Assembly (NCBI RefSeq): GCF_026151205.1
Contig: NC_087083.1
Coordinates: forward strand, 12,522,944-12,586,943
Direction of reading: 5' to 3'
DNA from: Bolinopsis microptera
Taxonomy: Eukaryota; Ctenophora; Tentaculata; Lobata; Bolinopsidae
DNA length: 64,000 bases
Made by a program: the position numbers and the translations under genes. Shown here piece by piece: positions 25,010-37,700 of the stretch. Under the pieces are notes generated by a model. The model was not told the DNA's origin. It ran no database searches and saw nothing but the letters and a program-made list of their open reading frames with translations. Numbering within the stretch: the stretch's first letter is position 1; each line of letters starts with the position of its first letter.

Positions 25010-25335
25010 CAATATCATTAGTACTATATTATCATTACAACAATATCATAACAATATCATTACAATATCATTACGTTAATAACAATATCATTACGTTCCT
25101 AGGATACCCCTTCAGTGCATACTGTAAACATAGTACTATTACTATTATTACTATTACAACAATATCATTATGTTCCTAGGATACCCCTTCAGTGCATACT
25201 GTAAACATAGTACTATTACTATTATTACTATTACAACAATATCATTATGTTCCTAGGATACCCCTTCAGTGCATACTGTAAACATAGTACTATTACTATT
25301 ATTGTACTATTACAACAATATCATTATGTTCGATT
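25010..25335. repeat. Three-copy tandem repeat of about 77 bp
   Basis: Units contain TTCCTAGGATACCCCTTCAG, TGCATACTGTAAACATAG and (ACT/ATT)n, separated by ACAACAATATCATTA stretches. Confidence 0.85.
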
Positions 25336-25860
25336 AAAAAACTCGAAATTTCCCTTATCAAAAGAGTAGAAAAATTATAAGATCAGATCTGATAATTTAG
25401 TATTTGCTAATAAGAATAGTATAACATTGTGCTGATTAAGGTAATACCAATTAGTACATAATTAGTCGCTGATTGTCTCGTATATATAATAATCAGCTAT
25501 AATCCGACAAGAAACAGGCTGAGAATATTTCATGATTAACTTCTAAGAATTTTAATATATTGATAATAGTTGTCAAAATACGATATGTAATTGTATTTTT
25601 ACAACTATCGATCAAAATAATCACTTTTCAAAAACAAATCAAAGCTAAAATTAACTTCACAATATTATTTATGGCATAATCATCAAATATCAAATATACG
25701 ATTTACGCCAAAGAGGTGGTTTACTCCCTATTTACAAAACACGATTATCTGATAAAACCACATGCCGACATTCCAATAATACTCTCTGAATTATTATCAC
25801 TTCGAGATGGCCAGGCCTACTCTCATGATGTCTATATGTGATGATTAATTCTGAAAAACT

Positions 25861-25933
25861 AGGGACAACTGGGGAATGATCCCAGAACCTCGAGATTTCG
25901 CGTCTCTTGCTCTACCAATTGAGCTACTGACCC
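25861..25933 (-). pseudogene. tRNA-like sequence, probably a tRNA pseudogene or SINE head
   Basis: Read on the minus strand, the 73 nt fit the canonical tRNA spacing exactly. The acceptor is GGGTCAG with TTGTCCC (one T-T mismatch). The D arm is GCTC-AATTGGTA-GAGC, the anticodon stem AGAGA/TCTCG has its outer pair mismatched, and the T stem CTGGG/CCCAG is perfect. Several invariant bases are wrong: position 33 is G, not T, and the T loop is ATCATTC, lacking T54, G57 and A58. The nominal anticodon is CGA, but the long variable arm expected for serine is absent. It is probably non-functional. Confidence 0.6.
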
Positions 25934-26490
25934 TGATTCTCAGAGCGAAATCACCACTCATATACAGCACAATTTCATGCTTTGTGTGGAATATCCAATA
26001 ATACAATAATACTCTCTGAATTGGTTGAGATGCGGGTATGCTGGACGGGGTGGGCCAGAATTAAAGCAATGTGGTCAGCAGATCTTGTGAACTCTCTGTT
26101 AAGTTAATTGTTGCCCACATTGCAGGAGGAGAAATGTTGTTTTAGCAAGTGACAACAATAGACCAATCAGCTTGCAGTTGCTGTCACGTGTCAGAACAAA
26201 GAGGTTGCACCTTCAAAAAGTGCAGACTAGCTAAAAGTTAACTACAACATTATGTTAAATCTTCACTACAAACAACTAGTTTGGGTGGTAGGTCTAGGTA
26301 TGTGGATTCTAATTTTGTTCAAGCTAATAGATCATGATGACCGTTCTCAAAACAACCAATCGAGAATAGATTAGAAGATTCCTTATACTCTTATATAAAG
26401 GCACAAGTAAGTTCAATTCTTATGAACATCTGAGAATGTTTTGGCAACCTTATGTGGTACCCATGATTACAAATTTAACGCAGAACATCA

Positions 26491-28756
26491 TCATGGCAAA
26501 CTAGGTGTCCTGGCTGGAACGTCTGTGCGCGCGTTTGTGTACGCACGTGTCTCAAACTCACTACCGTTTCCCTTGGCTGTAAAGACAGGAAGAACCCAAA
26601 GCTGTGGCTGGTCTCCGAATATCTGTTTGAAGTTGTCGTACCCACCGAGATCGTAGTGTTTTGAGTCTGCAAACCCTCCTGTCAAGGAGAGCAGAGGATT
26701 TAATTAATTAATAAATTGATAAATTTCGACATGAAATAAAATGTGAAAACTTGTCAGAGTTGGGTTTTAGAAGTTGCAGGGATGCTATTTACATATTTCC
26801 CATAGAAAGTAAAACATATTTATTCATCCTGTTTCGTGAAACATGTAAGAGGTCGGAACATAAATACACTATTGAGTAGATAAAGATGACAAAAATATGC
26901 ATCATATAGCAAAAAATGGGAACAATTTAGCATCAATTTCAAAGCAGAACAATTCAATGAAAAAATTTGAAAAATGTAACTACGAACCTCTAAAGCATGG
27001 AGCTCTAGAACTTTCGAGGGTAGTTTTATTGTGTAGGAGAAGGTAAATGTGGAAACTGAAGAGCCCGAATACAGTTAGGAAGAACACTAAACTTATCAGG
27101 AACATTATTAACACGTGGAAATTCAGCCTGTAAAAGAGGGGTTGTAAAAGAGGGGTTTATGAGGGGTTGTAAAAGAGGGGTGAATTCAACATTATTTAGG
27201 AGCACAAACCAATACAAGAAGATGTTGAATTTACATATTTCTTGTTAATACAAAGATACTGTAAAAGGAAGCTTTATTAAAAGTTTTTTGCCCCTACAAA
27301 AGCTAGCCCTAATGAAAAATAACATTTAAAAAATAAACAAGTGAACTCACGGGTCATCGCTGCGATGTCTCCAGACATTAGTTATATATGGTATACAACA
27401 GAGAGTGATAAATAAAGTGTAAAGACATGTGTAGAAGAGGAAGAGGACAAAGTACTTGTAGTTGGTGAACCCAACACAGTTTCCAACCCAAGGGCAATGG
27501 TGATCCATCTTTAATACGCACTGTAGTGTTAACATGTTGGATTAAGAGAGTTGTTACAAGAATTTTAAATTTTAAAGAGCTTTTAAAGCATAAGACACAG
27601 TCCTGAATCAGGGTGTTGAAGATGTTTTTCAAACGTTTGAACTAATTGAGTTATAACACAGTTAGTTCATTAGAAATCTTGCAAAACAAATCAGGTTATG
27701 TTTAAATACCCACCAACCTGCATGCACATTGAGCAGTGGTGGGCCCTATCTGGTTTGATACATTTACAAATATCACAGTATCTCATGGCGCCAGTGCTGG
27801 TACGCTCCTGCACGGTTACCCTTGCGCTTACTGTTTGTAGAATCTCCCTGCCGCGATCTGTAGCGCGCATATTCAGATGCTCATCCTCTGGAATAACATC
27901 ATATTTATAATACTACTACTGTAAGTTTAAAAAACAAAGAATACCAATACCAGTACATATTTGTACAAATATTTGTACATATTTGTACATAATTGTACAT
28001 ATTTGTACACGTCTTATAAATTACACTTCTATTTTTGTAAAATTTCATTATACAACACTATTGATAACGACTTTATTAGAAAACTGTTACAGGGCCATAA
28101 ATCTGCACAAGAATTATTATCATCTAAAATACTTAATGATACATTTGAGGAAGATAAATTTGTAAAGTTACCAGTTAGATAGTACTGAGGAGGAGGACGT
28201 CCAGGACGGGTAAATATTGCCATCAAATAACTCCAAAGGAACAGTACCAATATTATGTGATAGAGGATGGACACTATTATCCGTGTTGTTAGATTCTCTA
28301 TTCTACCACCATAGGCTATTATGAATGCGTAGTACGACCAACCAATCTGATAAGGAAAATGTTGATCTAGGATTGATCAATGTAACTATGTAAAGTAAAT
28401 AATATAGCAAAAATATGCAAGCTCCTAAAGCAGTATAATTTTGGAACATCAAAAAGATAAGCATTATGCTTATAAGTAACTTAACTTTAAGTGATTTCAT
28501 CAAAAAAATACACAAAATGTATCAGCATAAATATTTGTCCAGTCAGTTGCAGTTGACAGTTGGAGTTTCTTAATATTGTTTTTGGACTTCTTTATTGAAG
28601 TTATGATAAGACATTGTGACCGCTATATGGACTATAGAGCCAGGACATTATCCTCTAGAGTAAAAAGTAACTTACCAACGCCAGTACAAACAGAACAGGT
28701 ATAAACATACTGCATCTCTGGCAGTGATAGCTGCACCCTTTCTTGTGTTCCTGCAT
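26491..28756 (-). CDS. ZDHHC15: DHHC-type palmitoyltransferase, ZDHHC2/15-like
   Basis: Transfers palmitate to cysteines of membrane-associated proteins in the secretory pathway or at the plasma membrane. Exons in transcript order are 28676-28756 (or from 28819), 28172-28346, 27718-27887, 27351-27520, 26988-27127 and 26491-26678, with phases that agree. TM1 is in [16 protein letters not shown] and TM2 in [16 protein letters not shown]. The Cys-rich domain reads [19 protein letters not shown] followed by [15 protein letters not shown], with the catalytic DHHC intact. TM3 and TM4 follow ([28 protein letters not shown]), then [13 protein letters not shown] and [19 protein letters not shown], both typical of the ZDHHC2/15 group. 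The start is the least certain part: the frame stays open upstream to an acceptor at 28819, so an earlier coding exon is possible. Confidence 0.92.
27955..28015. repeat. Short TTTGTACATA repeat
   Basis: Five or so 10-12 bp units of ATTTGTACA in the second intron of the palmitoyltransferase gene. Confidence 0.7.
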
Positions 28757-29838
28757 GTCATTGACTGATGTCACGGGGCTCAAATCAGCACTGTTTTCTT
28801 TCACATCTTCTCTGGAGCGCTATGTCATAATCTTAACAGGAAATATTAAAGATTAATTTTACCCATTTTAGGCACACAAGTACAGGCAATGTACAACATC
28901 ACCTCAAGCATGACGACTAAATTGCAGCCAAACAATCCTTATTTTATTAGCATTGTTATAGCACTTGATAGTAGATTACAGTAGACTGCAGCACCTACTG
29001 TTGGCCGATCGCTATTTACACAGCTGTGGAACAGGGGGCCTAAAGATCGAGCTACAATGAAATCATTACATTATAGAAATCTTAGCATATCAACTTAGCA
29101 TTATATTATATATGCAATGCAAAAGTTGTTATGCTGAGAGTTTAGCAGCTGCGTTAATAAACTTGTCACTGGATCAAACTAGACAACCTTATTCCTTTTA
29201 GTCTAACACCATTATCATTACCGGTGTTCCTGACTAAAAAAACATGAACATAATAACCTAGGCCATGGGACTAACTTAAGTAATTTAATCAAAATGGATT
29301 CACCAAAAAAATGTTGAAAATCGAATGGAAAAAATTGCAGCCACCTAAATTCCTTGTGAGCACAGTGTGATTAAGCTTCCTATTCTTTACTGTTACGTTT
29401 ATGTGTCATGTTATATATATAACTGTCATATGCTATTAAATTGTATTGTTGGCTTTTGTAATTTAGCGTTGATGATTCCTTAACTTTAAGTTAAGCACAA
29501 CAGTTAAAACTGTTGTGCATGTTGACAACATAGGTTGCCGTTTGGTGTAAGCAAAAGCGAACAGCACACACACTCCTTTGCTCCGTCAACCTATATCTAA
29601 TCTATTTAAAGAGTGACGACCATACTACACATTGAATTAGGATTCCTTTAAATATCAAATTGATTTATTGTAAACTTGTTTACTCTGTAATATGGCATAA
29701 AATTGAAATTTTTGTTTAACTGAAATTTTTATTTTTTGTTTCACTGACTGAACAGCGCGGTGATGTCCATACTTATATTGACTGAAATAAGTTATTGATG
29801 GGATGAAATGTATTTGAATTCTTAATTGTCCTGCATGC

Positions 29839-29898
<60 letters not shown>
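29839..29898. repeat. (TA)n microsatellite
   Basis: About 29 uninterrupted TA dinucleotides. The Ile/Tyr ORF read through it is an artefact. Confidence 0.95.
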
Positions 29899-29901
<3 letters not shown>

Positions 29902-30819
29902 AAACCACGTCAAGTTGAACAAAAACTTCAAGCCTTTTCATTGAATTATGCCAACGCAATGAAGAACTCAATAAACATAGCAAATTTTATTATACGGGGT
30001 ACCAAATTACTTTCATATTAACTCTGTCCAGTATCACTGATAAAATAAACTTGCTCGGCCTCGGATTTTCAAAATTTTTGTACCATTGTTTTCTAGATTC
30101 ACATAGCCATGTGTCTACGCGTACTGCTGGTTAGAGCAATTTTCTAGAGACTGTGAGAATTTTCACAGTACCAAATTTGTCATACCATTTTGGAATGATC
30201 AGTGAGTTTCGCCTAAAAGCTTTATTAATTATATTTGATGGTGCGCGGCTTTTGTGTTTTGGAGCAAAATTAGGTGTAAAAGTCGCGTAATTTGACGAAA
30301 TTCGTTGATTTTTGTCGTATTATGTTGTCATATTTTCGGTTCCTAAACATGAATCATACTGAAAATTTGTCAGAACCTTCCAATCATACTTAACTACCGA
30401 ACCTAATTTAGTTGGGAGAGATTAGCCCTGATTCATGATTGAGAGGTCTAAAAATGACAAAATAGGTATAAATTCGTTGATAACTCAAATTCTGACCATC
30501 GAAATTGCTCAAACTAATTTAGGTTTAGTAAAACATAAGTGTTTACCTACAAGCTGACCAAATTTCAACAAAATTGTTATATGGGAAGTATTATAACTTT
30601 TGATTGTTTCTTGATCGCTCCTACTAAATCGCTCGCCCAAATTTTAAGAAAATTCTTGTGAAAAGGCCCTTTAGGCATGAAAGTGATCTGAATCGGTGTA
30701 TTTTTGGACGCTGATTCCGAATCACCCCCCATGACGTAGGGTTAAAATGCTTCCCTGGAGAGTTATGGGCAAAAAACCGTTTTGGTCACGTGACAGGCTA
30801 GTAAAACGTGAATTCGATT

Positions 30820-30912
30820 ATTTAGGGCTCGGGTTAGGGTTAGGGTTGTGGTTAAGATTATTGATAGCTTCGGGGTTATGGTTAGGGTTAGGGTTGGGAT
30901 TAGGGTTTATGT
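30820..30912 (+). repeat. Degenerate interstitial telomere-like TTAGGG repeats
   Basis: Clusters of GGTTAGGGTTAGGGTT and GGTTAGGGTTAGGGTTGGG with variants (TTGTGG, TTATGG) between. This matches the animal telomere repeat, at low purity and inside the window. Confidence 0.75.
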
Positions 30913-31218
30913 AAAACCGTTTTGTACGGCTGCAAAACCAAAAAAACCAAAGTCACGTGAAATTTTTGGGCGAGCGATTTAGTAAGAGCCTTTCTTGGTA
31001 CATGTTACGTATCCCATTCGGCGGCGGCGCTTCGCGCGCGAAAAGTGGCATGCAACGTATGTCAAATTGTTTCCGAAATAATGTGCTGGCCAAAATACGA
31101 GCTAAAAAACCATTCATATGGTCAGCGTACGCGTCTTATGGTCGACATGGCACACGGCCTACTTTACACTCGACTGTCACGTGACTTTTTCAAACCGTTC
31201 TCTAGCTGGTCCTGAATT

Positions 31219-31288
31219 ACTGGGCGGCGCTCAGCCTGTCATTCCGCCAAATCTGAACATAATAGCTTGGGGTCCGATCCCCAGGTAA
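31219..31288 (-). mobile_element. Mini dispersed element, copy 2 (inverted)
   Basis: Reverse-orientation copy beginning ACTGGGCGGCGCTCAGCC and ending near TCCCCAGGTAA. It is flanked by the exact 10-bp repeat GTCCTGAATT at 31209-31218 and 31289-31298. It lacks part of the central ATGTTCATAAACAT segment. Confidence 0.8.
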
Positions 31289-31338
31289 GTCCTGAATTAA
31301 CGGGTGATACTCGTAAAATATTTGATCCAAGTATTTGT

Positions 31339-31426
31339 TACCTGGGGACCCCAGGCTATTATGTTCATAAACATAACGCCGAATAAAGATTCGGCGGAAT
31401 GACTGCTGCTGAGCGCCGCCCAGTAA
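31339..31426 (+). mobile_element. Mini dispersed element, copy 3
   Basis: Contains TTACCTGGGGACCCCAGG, TATTATGTTCATAAACAT, GATTCGGCGGAATGAC and TGAGCGCCGCCCAGTAA. A CTG triplet is added in the second hairpin. The flanking duplication is not clear. Confidence 0.8.
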
Positions 31427-31625
31427 AATATTAGGAACCGTCGAGTGTCGACGAGTCCAACTCGGCGCGCGTCCTGGTAGGTTATAAACCTACAAGTCCT
31501 GAATGACTATTCGAAACCCTAAATACCCTCTAATCTGATCCCAACCCTAAATTTAGGGTTTATAAACCTAACCCAATCCTTAATATAATATAACAAAAGC
31601 ATATGCTGAAAACCCTAACCATAAC

Positions 31626-31684
31626 TTACCTGGGGACCTCAGGCTATCATCATGTTCATAAACATAAGAGAGCGCGGCCCAGTA
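31626..31684 (+). mobile_element. Mini dispersed element, copy 4 (internally deleted)
   Basis: Starts TACCTGGGGACCTCAGG and ends GCGCGGCCCAGTA, with most of the GGCGGAATGACAGG part missing. Flanked by AACCATAAC and AACAATAAC (one mismatch). Confidence 0.7.
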
Positions 31685-31803
31685 AACAATAACGAGAAAT
31701 TAGACTAACGTCCTTATACGGTCATATATATCACGTGATCGAGACAGTTTTTCGCCAATATCTTGTCAGGGGAGTATTTTAACCATATGCATGCTGCATA
31801 TGC

Positions 31804-31968
31804 TAACTGCTGCATGAGCAGCAGTTAGCAGCAGTTAGCAGTAGTTAGCAGTAGCTTGAGCAGCAGTGAGCAGCAGTGAGCAGCAGTGAGCAGCAGTGAG
31901 CAGCAGTGAGCAGCAGTGAGCAGCAGTGAGCAGCAGTGAGCAGCAGTGAGCAGCAGTTAGCAGCAACG
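31804..31968. repeat. AGCAGCAGTG decamer array
   Basis: Ten or more copies of AGCAGCAGTG after a few TTAGCAGCAG units. Minus-strand ORFs across it (AHCCSLLLT repeats) are artefacts. Confidence 0.9.
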
Positions 31969-32733
31969 TTTCTTTGCACTATAGTCCTCCTGTGGGGGTG
32001 ATTCGGAATCAGCGTCCGAAAATACATCGATTGAAGTTGGTTTCAACTGTCGGGGGCCCTTTTAGAACAATCTCGAAGATCGACTGTAGAGTGATTTAGC
32101 ACGCTCGCAGTAAGACTGGGACACTTACTAGCACAATAATCATGCATCGGTTGTCACACTCGACTGATGTACGTGCCATTCTTCTGGGGCCACCCTGGTC
32201 CAACCTCTCTTTGAAAAATAATAGAAAAGAACCGAGCTCACTTGTCAGTGGTACTTTGCCAAGTAGCTTTTGTTCAACAAAAGTTTTGTTGTTTCTTTCA
32301 AAGCCTTAAATTAGCAACTTTAGTAAGGTACAGTTATTTTTGATCCTCAAACTTTAGCTTCAATTCAAATTTTAGCTTCAATTCAACAATTCAACCTTCT
32401 TCATTTTTTGTTTCTTTCTTTTCCAAAATTGTATTAAAATTACAACTAATAGAAAGTAAATATATACGATGTCGCAAAATTCACCTTTGTCAAGGATGTT
32501 GCAGAATTCACCTTTGTCAACGATTCTTTTGTTAGGATACTTAAAATTTTCTTTGTAGTATCAACAAAAACAGCACGATCATTAGAAGTAGATCGCTAAG
32601 CAAATTGCAGCGGGCGTCTGAGTCACGTGACAGTGCGTATTATATTGATCCAGGGCAAGTCGTAAAAATCAACTAAGACACAAAAACGTCCGTTACGTGG
32701 CAGCATCCATCTTCATTTGCATTTTGCGTTGTT

Positions 32734-32828
32734 ACCTGGGGACCCCAGTCTATAATGTTCATTGTTCTTAAACATATATTCTGCCGAATAGAGATTTGGC
32801 GGAATGAAAGGCTGAGCACCGCCCAGTA
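32734..32828 (+). mobile_element. Mini dispersed element, copy 5
   Basis: Starts ACCTGGGGACCCCAGTC and ends GAGCACCGCCCAGTA, with TTGGCGGAATGAAAGGCTG internally. Flanked by TTTGCGTT at 32723-32730 and 32830-32837. Confidence 0.8.
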
Positions 32829-33455
32829 ATTTGCGTTAGTGCAATCTATTTTGTGGGGTTATATCATTACCATGATAAAGATGGTATCTGTATCCAGGAT
32901 AACGCCCGCCCGGTGCCCAAGGTACGCCCTGATAGGCCCCGAAATAGAATCTTTTATTTTCGAAACATCTGCTGAGCAGACAATCTAAGCAAATAATCGG
33001 ATCACATTCAACTTCTATTGACCTGACAGTTAGTGTCACAAGTTAGTTCTCTCAGTTTTAGTGCATCACAAAATTTCGATAATGGGATGAAATTGAGTGA
33101 TTTTCCATATTAATCGGAACGTCAATTAAATTTATGCTTTTTCTTTAATCTAGCTTAGATCTGACAATGGACAACTGTTTTCGGAATTTCATTGATAACA
33201 ATAGTGATAACCTAGTTATTCCAAAACCTTGTGCGTTGTATTTGCCTAAAAAACCTGAATTGATTGCGGTTATTTATAAATATAAAGACTAAAATATAGC
33301 AGGAACCCGTTTAAATCTAAAGTGATGTCAAGAGACAACATTATTTATTAATTTTGCGATTTTGATACGAATTTGCACCTAATTCTTGCTGGCTGACGGA
33401 CGGAAAAATAACTAGCTCTCTTTTTACGTTAATAAAATATCCCTAGACGGTCAAA

Positions 33456-34638
33456 ATGACAAACCTAGACCTTTATAAAGAAATTCTCTCCAAAATCGAA
33501 CCGGGAGATTTCGTAAACGAAGGAGTTCCAGAAAAGATGGACTTATGGATCGAGATGGATGGAGTAATGATCCAACATTGGGTAAATGGCAAATTTCATC
33601 TTATCTACAATGTATGAAATGAAATGAGGTATTTATATCCCGCTCATATGATTAACCAACAACACAAGGAAGGTGGTTAAACATGTCAGAGCGGCTGACT
33701 GTGAGTGATGTGAGCAAATGTGTAAAAGTGAACAAAGTATAACTCATCATATTAAGGCAAATACATAATTAAAACATCTTTTATTGTAAACCACACTAAA
33801 CTAAATAGAAGCAGAAACCATACAATACATGTACTTGTAGGTATAATAAAGGTAAGTACAGTGACATAATCAATCAAGAAAGAGACAGATCCTAGAAAGT
33901 TAGAGATCAAGACATAAAATGGAGTGCGGTAAAAAATAAAAGCCAACGTGTCTTGCAAAGTGAAGACAATGGAAAGAAAAAACATCAGAACTGATTATAT
34001 TAATGATTCTTTAACATTCGCTTGAAACAGTTGGTATCAGTAATACTTCTCAACATCAGCGGAAGAGAGTTCCATGCAACCGGAACGGTTGGAACAAGCC
34101 ATGCACCGGTTAAACCGGTGCATGGCTTGAGAAACGTCTGTCATCAACTTTGGACTTTTTATTATTTGGTATCTTGAGCATGAGATGGTCATCCGGTCTC
34201 GTCGACCTGGTCACAGATAAGAGTTTAAGAGTTCTATATCCACTACATCCACATCCAGTAATGCTTTGAGGTAACCAGATGCAGTACCGTGAACTGATTT
34301 TTGGGTTAATAGACAAACTTTGAAGAAGATTCGCTGGTCTATAGGGAGTATGTGGGCAAGTACATCTTCAAAAAATGATAGCAATGTTGTAGAAGAAAAT
34401 TGTATTCGCCTGAAATGTGTATCTTTTTAGTAAGGTAACAACTCCTGTCCGACAGCGACATCTATCCGACTCAGGGTACCAGAAAAAAAAAACCGACATC
34501 TGTCCGAAATTGTGATCTGATTTCAATACGACACATTTCCAATTAGAGACATGATCTGAACTGTTACTTGCTAATTTGTACACGTAACATTTACAATTTG
34601 AGATATGATCTGAGCTGAACTCTATCATAGTTTATTTT

Positions 34639-34710
<72 letters not shown>

Positions 34711-37700
34711 GAGGAACCTGCCAAACCCCAGGACACCAGGAGGATACCACCGGCAAAGCGGCTAATAGTACCCTCCGGTCTGTGTTGTACCGAAGAAGCT
34801 GAGTTAATCGATCAAGACTCGGCTTACCAGCCAAGAGGCAAAATCTGAGCGGCACCAAGGGTTCAGAGAGTGTCATTTCAGCTTCTCCGGTGCTGGATGC
34901 CCTGGGGTTTCACATGCGCCGTAGCAAAATAAATATAAAAACACACGCACACAATTTTTTTTGTTCTTTTAGATAATACGTCGAATAAAGTCATTGGATA
35001 TAGAGTAATAAAATGCACATAAGATGGAGAGAAAAAGGAGAGATACTACTGGTTTTAAATATGACTCTATATCAATACTAGTAGTGGAGATAACTCCACT
35101 GGCTACAACTTGTGAAATAAAGGGTAAAGGTAAGGCACGGCTGTAATTTCGAGAGAATAAATAAACAAGAGTGTATAGTGGATCCAGAACTTTGGGTATA
35201 AAATGGTCATCAAGGTATAACGTCTTTAAGGCACCGTATAATATCCGGTTTTTCACCTAATAAGAAAAGCTTAAGATGTTTAAGATATCGCTCCCAGAAT
35301 AGGGGTTCCTTGTTCTGGAAACTCCTTCCAATAAACCAACAGCAAACCGAATTTATGAAGTTAACACTTTTATCTCTGTGATTTAAGCAAATCAAATAGT
35401 GGCGATATGGGTCGTCATAATTTGCGTCAATATTCGATCTAATAAACAGATTTACTCCCTGTAGGAAAGAGCTTGTGGCTGGACAGTCAATAAATATGTG
35501 AGAGATAGTTTCGAGGTTGTGATTACATAACGAGCAATTTGGACTATCTTTTTCAATCTTCATTTTATATCTCATGTACCGACAAGTACTAATCCGGTGA
35601 AGGAGCTTATATTGGTACTGAATAAGTTTGAAGTTATTTGAGAACGAAGTAAAAATATCCGTAAAAATACTAATCCAATCAATATCCGTTAAGGAGAGGT
35701 TAGCACTCCAGTTCCTCATTGGAGGAAGGGTGCTGGGATCTAAACGCTTAGACATGGTATCTCTAATGTTTCTACCTTTGATAGTGAGAGGAGTATCTCT
35801 AGAGTTGGGGGTATTCCTACCTCCCCAAAAGCGAAGTGAAAGTTGGGTATCGATAAATGTAATGTTACTTGTAAACGTATCGGTATTATTAAATCGACGT
35901 ATTCCCAATTTTATACTCGCATATTGAGTCGAAGAGATTATACTACTTGTTTGGCCCCACTTTCTCAGAAATTGCTGAAAACTTAAGAGGTTACCTTCCT
36001 CTGAAACGAAATCAGAAAGATAGATGATATTTCTATCAATAAGAATATCGTTCCAGAGCTTGGAGCCAATGTCGGTTATTACGTCGCTTCCCCACACACA
36101 GTGGTTGACTGTACTCTTACTTGACTGTGAAGAAATAGACTTCCAAAGCTTATAATGGCGAAGAAGGTTAAAGGTAAAACCAGTATTCTTTAATGTGAGA
36201 CAGTTTTCTATACACACAGTTGGTATATTTGGGTGTAAAAGCTGATTGATGATAATATTTTTCCAGGCATGTTGGAAATTAGGATCGATAACTTTTCCTA
36301 TAAGTGACACTTTTAAACCTATAATAAAATTGTTAGTATAGAAGAGACCTAGACCCCCACATTCACGAGGAGAAGTAACAATATCACGTTTCAACTTATC
36401 CCTCTTACAACCCCACAAGAAGTGAAAAATCATAGTGTCTATTTTACTGATGGTGTTAGTATCAGGAGTTTCTAGTGGTATGATAAGGTTTATTTTCATT
36501 TGATGTCGATAAATTGGACAATAGTTTAAATGTAATATAAATGTTATATAAATTAATTCAATAAAATACAATATCAAATCAAAAGCATAGTCAACTGTGT
36601 AAGGTACAGTTTTGATTTTTGAAAGTTGTTTTGTGATTTTCCAACGTTGATTTTCTCAGGACTTGACTGACTGGCTACATGAGCATGGAATGGCTCGAAT
36701 ACACTACGAAAACGAATCGTTGAACGTTAACATGGTGCTACAATTCTCCAACAACAATCTAAGGGAGAAGTTCAAAGACGATCCATCATGGAAGAAGCTG
36801 CAAACGTTGGTAAACTACTCCGAGATCCGATTGAACAGCACCACCGAATATGAGGTACTCTACGAAGAAGATTTATTCTATTGGACCATGATAATCGCAG
36901 TCTTCTTCATCATCATCGGACTAGTTGGACTAACAGTCAAACTGAAGAAAAAATATTACAATTCGGTGGTTAAGATAACCAAATGTTCATCTTCAATATG
37001 GATAGTTGTGGTAGGAACCTTGTTCGCTCTCTCTGAAGGAACCTACTTCGTGGCTAGTAAGGAGATGGGAAAGAGCGCCTTGCTGTACATGACGGTAGCT
37101 GGTGCGATGTCCAGTTTGATTAGAGTCGCCATCATTGATTACAAGATATTCACCACGATTCTCTACTCCTTCCAGAACGTCATGATCTTTCGGCCCTTCT
37201 TCTTCCGGCGACACAAGGTTGGCTTTTCCAAGTGGCTACTTAGAACAACGCTGGGACAGTGGGTTATGACCACTACTTTATTCCTGTCTGGCACTATGTT
37301 TCTCGTTAACTTCAAGCCGAGGGAGGGCGGATGTGAGGAAGTATTCAAATGGGAGGATATCTGGAGGGTGACAGTTATAGGGTCCACATATCTGTCTTTT
37401 ATCCTGTCCCTCATTCTCAGCTGCATCTATGTGGTGGGCTACTCCAAATCCACGGCAACCATCACTAATCTGTCACAAACCCGCCGAGTGGAGATGAGAC
37501 AGACGTTAGTGAGCTGCTCTGTTGAGATCCTCTTCGACGCAAGTGTCCTGCTTTACATTGGCCTCATCGCACAAAACTGCATAATGAATGATGAAATGGT
37601 TCGGCCCTACCTCCGAGCCAAGAACTGCACTGAGGTAGCACCGAGACTGCAGTCTCTGGAGATGGGTGTTGGCAAGTGTGCAGCTCCCGTTTTGGCGTCC

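Larger units (their letters stand above)
24217..26490. other. Gene-free AT-rich stretch upstream of photolyase
   Basis: No protein gene recognised. It holds the presumed photolyase promoter, a three-copy tandem repeat (25010-25335) and a tRNA-like relic (25861-25933). Confidence 0.5.
28820..33455. other. Gene-poor stretch rich in small elements
   Basis: No protein gene recognised. Contents are a (TA)n run, degenerate TTAGGG repeats at 30822-30900, AACCCTAA motifs at 31520-31620, four copies of the mini dispersed element between 31219 and 32828, and an AGCAGCAGTG array. Confidence 0.5.

Noticed and set aside
29655..29903. Ile/Tyr-repeat ORF
   Set aside because: (TA)n microsatellite.
31845..32027. 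AHCCSLLLT-repeat ORF
   Set aside because: AGCAGCAGTG decamer array.
34625..34876. Poly-Lys ORF
   Set aside because: Reading of the LINE's poly(A) tail.
36502..36577. N-terminal 25 codons of the LINE open frame
   Set aside because: They lie outside the target duplication and are host intron read by chance.
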